Source of the DNA: Zizania palustris | Lineage: Eukaryota > Streptophyta > Magnoliopsida > Poales > Poaceae | Direction: 5' to 3' | DNA length: 64,000 bases | Assembly: GCA_019279435.1 (NCBI GenBank) | Contig: JAAALK010000079.1 | Span: 106,497,198-106,561,197 of the forward strand | Shown: positions 57,217 to 64,000 of the stretch, piece by piece | Layout of the letters: each line of letters opens with the position of its first letter | Position numbering within the stretch: position 1 is the stretch's first letter | The notes under the pieces: model-generated | Database searches by the model: none | The model's input: the letters and a program-made list of their open reading frames with translations, nothing else | Told to the model about the DNA's origin: nothing | Made by a program: the position numbers and the translations under genes

Positions 57217-59300
57217 TGTGATGCCCTGATTTACCAAATCGGAACATTATTGAATTTACAAAGAAAAACAATAATAATAAGAGGTTCATCATGCGACAAC
57301 GTACATACGGGCAATTATTCATGGTACGTAGACCACATTATTACAAAAGTGTAAAAATAAAATAAACAATGAAAATAAACAACATGACGAACGTCTTCTT
57401 CAGGATCTTCTTCTTGACTAGGTCGCTACTCCAGACCATCCTCCTCACAGTAAGTAGCCTCTGAAGTGTTTGTCCAACGGGTATGAGTACAAAATGTACT
57501 CAACACGCCACCGAGAATGCAATAGTAATGCGGGATAATAACAAAGCAATGATAATGGCTAAAAGTGCGGAAAAGTACATTTTTCAGTTATAGCATTTAG
57601 TGTAGTCAAATTTAATCATGTGGAATAGTAAACATGAACAACATCATATCATCTAACTCGAGGAGTATGTTTTCCCTCCTTGCTCAATAGTCCTTACATG
57701 TCAAATCATCATGCACATTCATGAAAGTAAACTAACTGTGGGATGTCACGCAACCCGACCTTAACCGTGGGCTCGACTTTTCGAAAAGATTTAAGACTCT
57801 GATCAGAGGTGTACCATTGTACCCACAAGGAACGCACTCATCCCATACACCAAAGTGTAACGAGATGACCCATACCATGGGAACTCGTGCCAAAACCTCA
57901 GCATGAAATGCTCCAAGCGATAATCACTCGCTCTAGGTTTCGCCGGCGTGCCGGGCCACATCCCGGCTAACGTCGCAACCCCTTTTGCACCACGTCGGTA
58001 CAAGCCACCCGCAGGTGCTTCTTGTCCCATCTCCAAGTGGTGCCTCAGATTGGAACACTCCATACCTTAGGTAGGACTTACCCACTAAACTTGTAGTTAG
58101 TACGGGAATGTATTCAACGGATCCCGCGGACTGGTCCTTATAATTTAGCGATAGTTTAACAAAACTGGGTTCAATATGCTCAAAAGATTGGTTTGGTGAC
58201 TTGCCTTGTTTACCGAAGGGGGAGGGAGGAACTTCCGGGAATTATTCCGGCTCCTCAACGGCGTCGTAGTCTTTCCGATATGAATAATAAACATAACATT
58301 CAATTAAACAATCCAAAATCACACAATAAGCATATTTTTTGATTGGATTAAATTAATGGAAATCAAGTTATTAATCTTCTGAAATCATTATCTAAATTTT
58401 TCTAAAATGAATTATGAATATATCCTAAAGTGCATTTGAATACTTTATTAAATAAATATAAAATACTCAAAGTAAACCTACTGTTTTTATTGCATTAACA
58501 TGTAGAGAATAAAATTATAAATTTTCTGGAATTGAAATGTTTAAATTTGGAGTTAAAATGAGCAATATATGAATTTTAACATTTTAAAACTAATTCTGCA
58601 ATTTAATTTAAAATAAAAAACAGTCGTCGGTCCATGGTGAGCCGGATCCACCGTGAACCTGCGCACTGTGCGCGTGCGTCAGATCGCAGATCGCCGTTGG
58701 ATCGTGATCAGGTGGCTGCGGGCGAGGCGGGAGTGTTAAGTTGACGTGGACGACCAGGATTAAAACGTTAAAATGGTACGTGATGGAGGGCTCAGATTGA
58801 ACGCGGGTTTTAAAGATCAACGGACGCACGAGATTAAAACATGCCCCTTCTTTGCGATCCGACGGGCCAGATTAAACTGGCTACGCGGTATAACAAAAAA
58901 TGTCCGATCGCGATCGCACGGTCGCGATTGAATCTGACACGGCACGGGTACTTTACCCATGCCGGTCGTATTCTCCAGCGACGGCGAGTGGGCCAGAGGC
59001 CACGTCGAGCGATGGCAGTCCTATCTACGCCTAGAAATGGAAAGAGGGCGACTAGGGGAGTACGAGGGTACCATTGCGGTGGTTTGAGGTCGACGGAGTG
59101 CAGCCAGCGATGAGTGAGGGCGGTGGAGGTGTTCGGGTCTCTCGTCGGTGGTGGGGTTCCGGCGGCTCTTGTCGGTGGAGGAGCGGTGGCCGAGGTCGGG
59201 GAGGCTTCAGTGGTCACGATGGTGCAGTCGCTGAGGGTGGAGGAGAACTCCGGCGACAGCGAGTGATGGTTGGAGCAAGGGCGGTGGCATGGAACTTCCG
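57217..59300. other. Unassigned insertion, probably an LTR fragment of another retrotransposon
   Basis: Homology to the G LTR ends at about 57216 and homology to the K antisense gene starts at about 59300. The sequence begins TGTGATGCCC. On the minus strand it has the stretch GTTGAGTACATTTTGTACTC (about 57508-57489), a form often seen near the 3' end of plant chromovirus LTRs. 58260-58620 is AT-rich and 58620-59290 is GC-rich. The only longer frames (58063-57803 minus and others) look like chance or LTR-encoded. No target duplication is visible. I cannot name the family. Confidence 0.45.
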
Positions 59301-61370
59301 AGGGTCCGGAGGGTTCTTCCGAGGCCCTTGGAACTTCTGAAGATGGCCCCCCCTCAGTTGATTCGCTTTCATCTGTTGACTCAGATGAAGTCGATCCTTG
59401 AGCTGGGAGAGGCTCTATGTGTCTTTTTCCTCTTCCAGGCCCCGGTAGAGTAACCCCCGGTTGTGGCTCCGAAGTTGTCGAAGGTCTTTGCATTGTATCC
59501 TCGAGGGATACTTCGACAACAGGAGGTGCTAAAAAAACAAAAATATTACACATTGTATAATTTTGCAAAAATTGATAAGAATTAAGCAAAATTTACCTTC
59601 GACATTCTCTGGAATATCGAGCACCGGACTGATCGGAGGATCAAAAGTGTAGTCTTCATCCGAATCAGCCGCTAAGTTTTGGACTGCAGGAGCATCCTCC
59701 TGAAGAGTCCTCGTTACTTCTTCGAGAATCGAAGCCATAGTGACTTCGACTCCACTTTCATCCACAGGAACTCCAGCCTGAGTTGTATCTTCTTGAACTA
59801 CCGAAGTCATTGGTTGATCAGCATTATCTGCAGACTCCGGTACGTTCGCAGGCACTTCGGCCTCATCTACACCCATAGGGGCTTCGACTTGTTCTTCCTG
59901 GGTATCCGGAGCTCTTACTTCTTCGATGTTGGCTTGAGGCTCCGGAATACCTGCAGTATCTTCAATGTGAATACTTCGTTGAGTTGCATCTTCATCAATT
60001 AATTTTACTAATAAAATACCTTCGTCCTCTTTAGAACCAGAAAGTGAGGTTCTTGAGCTTGAAGGAGCAGGATCCAAAGGTGCGAGATTCTTAGGTTTTC
60101 GAGCCACCTTCTTCACCGGAGTCTTTGCTGAACCTGAAGCTCCGGCTTCAGCCACTCTTTTCTTGGGGCCTTTCTCCTGAGGCACCCAATCCATCAGAGG
60201 GGGTGGAGTCAACTCCAGCATTCCCCATACTCTGTTAAATCGCTCCCAACTTCCGACTAACTTGATTCGCCATTCTTTTTCCGACGGAGTTGGAGCACCC
60301 AGAATCTTCTCCGAAGCCCTTACAATTTGCTCTGAAGTAATAGGGGCTGAAGAAGCTAAAAAATAATTCAAGTTAATCTTTCTTCGAAGTAAATATGTAC
60401 TATGCATGTTGGTTTCGAAGTTACCTGCAGGGCTCGAAGTATAGCTTATTTTGCGAAGACCGCCTTCCGAGTCATCTTCGAAGGCGATAGGCCAGTTGGC
60501 CATCAACGGAGGAATTTGAAGTCCGAGGAACTCTTCGGCTAAGTCCCGCATGCTCAACCTTCTGCTGATTTTCTGAAGCAAGTTGAGGCGAGCCTCGAGT
60601 TGGCCTTCGTCGGGTTGCACTAAGGCTTCCTTCCGGAACTGGATTTCCTTGAGGGGACCGGCCAGAGGACTACTCACTCCAACTTCGGCATAAAACCACC
60701 TCAGAACCCAATCGGTGTACCATCTAGCATTGATGGCCTTAGCAGGGAATTGCAGGGCATATTCATCACGAAGCCTGAAATTGATGCTTCCGAAGGAAAC
60801 TACCACCTTCTCACCTCCGGAGCCTACGAAGGTCTTTGGCTGACAAGTTGCTCTATGTAGCGCAGCGAAGATTTCAGCCCTCCCCTCACAACCTTCGGCT
60901 CTCAGTGCCCACTCGAAGATAGCTAATCTGGCTACAGCATTCGGAGACAGCTGGGGGAGGGTTACATGAAACAAGTCAAGTACTTCGGCTAAGAAATCCA
61001 CAGCCGGGAGGCCCAAGCCCGCTTCGAAAAAAGCTTCGAACACTACAACTTCTCCGGGTCTCGGTGATGGAATCGATTCTTTGCCCGGCTTCCGAATCAT
61101 AACCCCATCACTAATCTTTCCCCCCGCTGTGATTGCCAAAGATTCTTTCTTGCAGGTAGACGGCCCCAACGTAAAAGATTGATCCAAGTACTTGGTTGAA
61201 GGTGGGCACAGACCTTGGTCGTCGGGGATTTGGGGATTTCTCCCCCCTGCCACCATGGAAATCGTCGCCCGCATCGAGGGTGCCGCCACCGATGTCGCCG
61301 CCGCTGCTGCTGCAGCTGCCTGCTGCCGAGCCAAGGCCGAAGGAGGCGCAGATCCCTTGGTCTTCACCAT
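59301..61370 (-). pseudogene. K antisense accessory gene, 3'-truncated but otherwise open
   Basis: Exon 1 is 61370-60425 and exon 2 is 60355-59597. Exon 3 starts at 59528 and is cut at about 59300. All three are open with correct GT...AG borders, and intron 1 is 69 nt as in E4. The product begins MVKTKGSAPPSALARQQ. It is nearly the same as E4 through the PF04195-like region, with differences concentrated in the Ala-rich stretch (about residues 20-40). The last exons are missing, so the gene is broken. Reading on past 59300 gives a longer frame that is a junction artefact. Confidence 0.85.
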
Positions 61371-61513
61371 CGCGATTGCCGGATTGATCTGAGGGAATGG
61401 AGACTAGGGCTCAAGAACTCAAAGACTAGGGCTCAAGAACTTGAAGGGCTCAAAAAGCTTTTGACTAGGAAGAAGCGGTGAAAAGGTAATCGGGTGAGTT
61501 TTGGGGCTCTTTA

Positions 61514-61521
61514 TTTATAGC
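61514..61521 (-). promoter_or_regulatory. TATA box of the K antisense gene
   Basis: TATAAATA on the minus strand, about 145 bp upstream of the ATG at 61370, the same spacing as in E4. Confidence 0.65.
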
Positions 61522-61849
61522 CTAATCTTTCCGTTTGTTACCGTTTGGGTTCTGCCCTTTCGCATTCCCGCCTGTTATTTTCCTCCGAAAATAACGCCTC
61601 ATATAGCTTCCGTTAGAAACAGAAACTAACGGCTATTTTTTCTAAGTCTGAAAAGACTTTTGAACTTCCTGAGTCAGTTCTAAGGTGATTCGAAAGGTAA
61701 TTACCTTATGACTGATTCGAAGTTCATATCTTCATGCATTTCGGAGATAAAACAAAAATCAATAACCCCTATGATTGGTTATCTTTTCTTTCCGTATACT
61801 GCTCTCCTAACGTTACAGGTCGAACGGAGAAGCGTATTCGAGGGGCTAC

Positions 61850-62344
61850 TGTTGGGGGAAAATATCTCATCTTCGGGGTTATTGCTAAAGCAGCATGAAG
61901 ACAGCCAACTACTTCGAAGATTGTTCGAAGACCTTCTTCGAAGATGCTCGGAACCTGGTTCGAAGCCCGAAGACAGACACTGGTTCGAAGTATATCTTCG
62001 AACCAAAGCCCTTCAGGATCTTTTCTGCCAGCTAAGATGGAAGACTTATCTTCTATCCTATTAGATTAGTCTTTTACCATTTTAGCCCTATTAAGGAAAC
62101 CGAATAGTTTCCTTAATGTCGGTTGTAATAGAGGGGTAAATAGGTCTTTTCCTTAATGTTTAGGCCTATAAATACCCCCCATTTCACCCTGTAATAGGGA
62201 CCGATTACAAGTGAATCAATACACATTTTCGAACTATTCTAAGCTATTATCCTTTCGGAGGCTTAGAACAGTTTGCTTCACAAACACTTCGTTTGTTAGT
62301 TTCTTTTCTACAGAAACCTGTTAGCGTAATCTTTTACGCCAACA
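61850..62344 (+). repeat. 3' LTR of K (subfamily A)
   Basis: 495 bp from TGTTGGGGGAAAATATC to TTTTACGCCAACA. Close to but distinct from the L LTR, with most differences in the first 170 bp (U3). Confidence 0.94.
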
Positions 62345-62624
62345 GTCTTCAAAACAGCCCTCAACATGGTGGACAATGTGCGGTTGACGACCTCCGTTTG
62401 CCCATCCATTTGGGGGTGACAAGTAGTAGAAAACAGCAGCTTCGTCCCCAACTTATGCCACAACGTCCTCCAAAAATGACTTAGAAATTTAGCATCACGA
62501 TCTGAAACGATGGTATTGGGAACTCCATGCAAGCGTACGACCTCTCTGAAAAACAAATCAGCAACATTTGTAGCGTCGTCGCTCTTGTGAAAAGGTATAA
62601 AATGCGCCATTTTAGAGAACCGAT
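62345..62624 (-). pseudogene. pol: Chromovirus integrase core fragment
   Basis: Minus-strand frame with FSKMAHFIPFHKSDDATNVA, VRLHGVPNTIVSDRDAKFLS (catalytic Asp) and CHPQMDGQTEVVNRTLS (catalytic Glu). These are diagnostic of plant chromovirus-type Ty3/gypsy integrase and different from the Tat integrases here. Both ends are defined by the LTRs of K and L, so this 280-bp strip is what remains visible of the host element between two insertions. Confidence 0.9.
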
Positions 62625-63119
62625 TGTTGGGGGAAAATATCTCATCTTCAGGGTTATTGCCAAAGCAGCATGATGACAGCCAACCAGTTCGAAGATTGTC
62701 CGAAGGCCATCTTCGAAGGTGCTTGGAACCTGGATCGAAGCACGAAGGCAGGCATTGGTTCGAAGTATGTCTTCGAACCAAAGCCCTTCAGGATCTTTTC
62801 TGCCAGCTAAGATGGAAGACTTATCTTCTATCCTATTAGATTAGTCTTCTACCATTTTAGCCCTATTAAGGAAACCAAATAGTTTCCTAAATGTCGGTTG
62901 TAATAAAGGGGTAAATAGGTCTTTTCCTTAATGTTCAGGCCTATAAATACCCCCCATTTCTTCCTGTAATAGGGACCAATTACAAGTGAATCAATACACA
63001 CTTTCGAACTATTCTAAGCTATTATCCTTTCGGAGGCTTGGAACAGTTTGCTTCGCAAACACTTCGTTTGTTAGTTTCTTTTCTACAGAAACCTGTTAGC
63101 GTAATCTTTTACGCCAACA
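62625..63119 (+). repeat. 5' LTR of L (subfamily A)
   Basis: 495 bp with TGTTGGGGG...ACGCCAACA ends. CCTATAAATA at about 62940-62949 is the likely promoter. Confidence 0.94.
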
Positions 63120-63121
63120 GT

Positions 63122-63139
63122 TGGCGCCGTCCGTGGGGA
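63122..63139 (+). other. Primer-binding site of L
   Basis: TGGCGCCGTCCGTGGGGA, two bases after the LTR, identical to that of E4. Confidence 0.85.
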
Positions 63140-63181
63140 ACTTAGTCCAAAAAACTTCGTTCTCTACCAACCTCTTGCATC

Positions 63182-64000
63182 ATGCCTCCTAAGCGGAGTG
63201 CACCTCGCAATCCCACTCGGAGGTCCTCTCGGATCTCCGGAGAGATACCCTTCGACACAGTTGAAGTCGGAGGGTCTTCGACTATCCCTCCACCTCAAAC
63301 TCCGCAAGGGGCTTCTATCCCTCGAGGATACGAAACCTCTCCACCAACCCCTTCTACACTCCGACCGCCCGGAGCCACTCTGCCACCCTCCATTCCGATC
63401 GGAACTGATCATACCAGTTCTCAAGACCCGGAAGGTCCTTCCGGAGGAGATGAAGATAGCCTTGGAGACATGGCCACTCAAATGGCCAATCTTCAAGCCG
63501 AGGTAGCGAGGTGGCGACAGGAGGCTGCGAACAGGCTTCACCCTCAAGCCACCCCAGCTATCCCCGAAGTGCACGAAGACGACGATCTTGACTATCCCGA
63601 AGCCCCGGAGAACGCCTCTTACGACAATGAATCTCCGTTGCATCCCGAGCTTCAGAAGGTTCGCTTCGATCCAAGGTTCAAAGCTTCGAAGCTTAGCAAG
63701 TATGCCGGAGACGAAGATCCCAGTGAGTTTGCGCGTTCTTATGCCCTAGCAATCGAGGCTAGTGGAGGAGACAGAGAAACTATGGCGAAGTGCTTCCCGT
63801 TAGCCCTTGAAGGAGTGGCGTTGAGATGGTTCTGGTCTTTAAAACTAGGATCAATCACGACATGGTTACAGTTGAAGAAGAAGTTCATAAGTAACTTCCA
63901 GGGTACCTTCGTGCCCCCCATGTCGACTGGAAGCCTTTTCCAAGTGAAACAGCTCCCCGGAGAAACATTGAGGCAGTACTTCAAGCGCTTCGCTCACACG
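63182..64000 (+). CDS. gag: L gag (start of gag-pol), open to the window end
   Basis: Open for 273 codons from MPPKRSAPRNPTRRSSRISG to RFAHT, with no stop. The Pro/Ser-rich N-terminus is followed by MATQMANLQAEVARWRQEAA (a short coiled segment), ALAIEASGG, FPLALEGVALRWFW and FQGTFVPPMSTGSLF, which is the retrotransposon gag (capsid) core. Where E4 has the stop at 36941-36939, L reads Glu. L is therefore a candidate for a functional relative of E4. The start is fixed by its distance of 62 bp from the LTR end and by the identical start in E4 and G. Confidence 0.9.
   Translation, partial: MPPKRSAPRNPTRRSSRISGEIPFDTVEVGGSSTIPPPQTPQGASIPRGYETSPPTPSTLRPPGATLPPSIPIGTDHTSSQDPEGPSGGDEDSLGDMATQMANLQAEVARWRQEAANRLHPQATPAIPEVHEDDDLDYPEAPENASYDNESPLHPELQKVRFDPRFKASKLSKYAGDEDPSEFARSYALAIEASGGDRETMAKCFPLALEGVALRWFWSLKLGSITTWLQLKKKFISNFQGTFVPPMSTGSLFQVKQLPGETLRQYFKRFAHT

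Larger units (their letters stand above)
59301..62344 (+). mobile_element. K: 3' part of a subfamily A Tat-type element
   Basis: Contains exons 3 (part), 2 and 1 of the antisense gene on the minus strand, its promoter, polypurine tract GAGGGGCTAC and the 3' LTR (61850-62344). The 5' portion is lost at about 59300. It ends next to a chromovirus integrase fragment; the expected target duplication is GTCTT at 62345-62349. Confidence 0.85.
62625..64000 (+). mobile_element. L: 5' end of a subfamily A Tat-type element
   Basis: 5' LTR (62625-63119), PBS (63122-63139) and an open gag from 63182 to the window end. The expected target duplication is CCGAT at 62620-62624; its partner is outside the window. 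Confidence 0.92.

Noticed and set aside
58834..59589. A 251-residue minus-strand frame
   Set aside because: Only its first part is accessory exon 3. The rest reads through the junction at about 59300 into unrelated GC-rich DNA.
61850..63119. K and L LTRs as the two ends of one tiny element around 280 bp
   Set aside because: K's LTR follows a polypurine tract and an antisense gene (a 3' LTR), and L's LTR is followed by PBS and gag (a 5' LTR). The strip between is chromovirus integrase.

Overview
The window is nuclear DNA from a land plant with a repeat-rich genome. Apart from one assembly gap it is almost entirely LTR retrotransposon sequence, and I see no convincing host gene, tRNA, rRNA or CRISPR array. 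Most of it is one Ty3/gypsy family of the Tat type, recognised by a gag-protease-RT-RNase H polyprotein followed by a second, archaeal-type RNase H (aRNH) and a DDE integrase, LTRs of about 495 bp with TGTTG...CAACA ends, a primer-binding site beginning TGGCGCCG, and a very long 3' region. That 3' region holds a 61-bp tandem repeat and a second gene on the opposite strand.

Layout. Labels E1-E4, D, E, F, G, H, J, K and L are mine. 1-394 is unassigned. 395-8292 is E1 (+, 5' truncated). 8293-18081 is E2 (+). 18082-21950 is E3 (+, only its 3' part). 21951-25664 is D, the 3' part of a different Tat-type element with a 1355-bp LTR. The junctions indicate E1 inserted in E2, E2 in E3 and E3 in D. 25665-26570 and 38126-38244 are flanks split by E4 (26571-38125, minus strand), the only complete element: two LTRs, a 5-bp target duplication GTATG, and all internal parts. 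38245-40589 is a decayed pol (E, minus). 40590-51317 is F (minus). 51318-55325 is H (minus, 818-bp LTR). 55326-56240 is a pol fragment (J, +), followed by a 100-N gap and then G (minus; gag start and a partial LTR, 56341-57216). 57217-59300 is an unassigned insertion, probably an LTR fragment. 59301-62344 is the 3' part of K (+). 62345-62624 is a chromovirus integrase fragment. 62625-64000 is the 5' end of L (+), with an open gag running off the window.

The most interesting system is the antisense gene in the 3' region. In E4 it is an apparently intact five-exon gene (27535-31267, + strand, opposite to gag-pol). It predicts a protein of about 1145 residues with an N-terminal region resembling Pfam 'putative gypsy type transposon' (Transposase_28, PF04195), a long coiled coil and a basic C-terminus, and it has its own TATA box between the ATG and the 3' LTR. 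Copies or remnants are recognisable in E1, E2, E3, F, H and K, spanning four LTR subfamilies. E4's gag-pol carries four stops and a gag deletion, yet its LTRs are almost identical and the antisense gene is open. The pol and antisense transcription units converge on the tandem repeat, so the genomic RNA and the antisense mRNA would be complementary over more than 3 kb.
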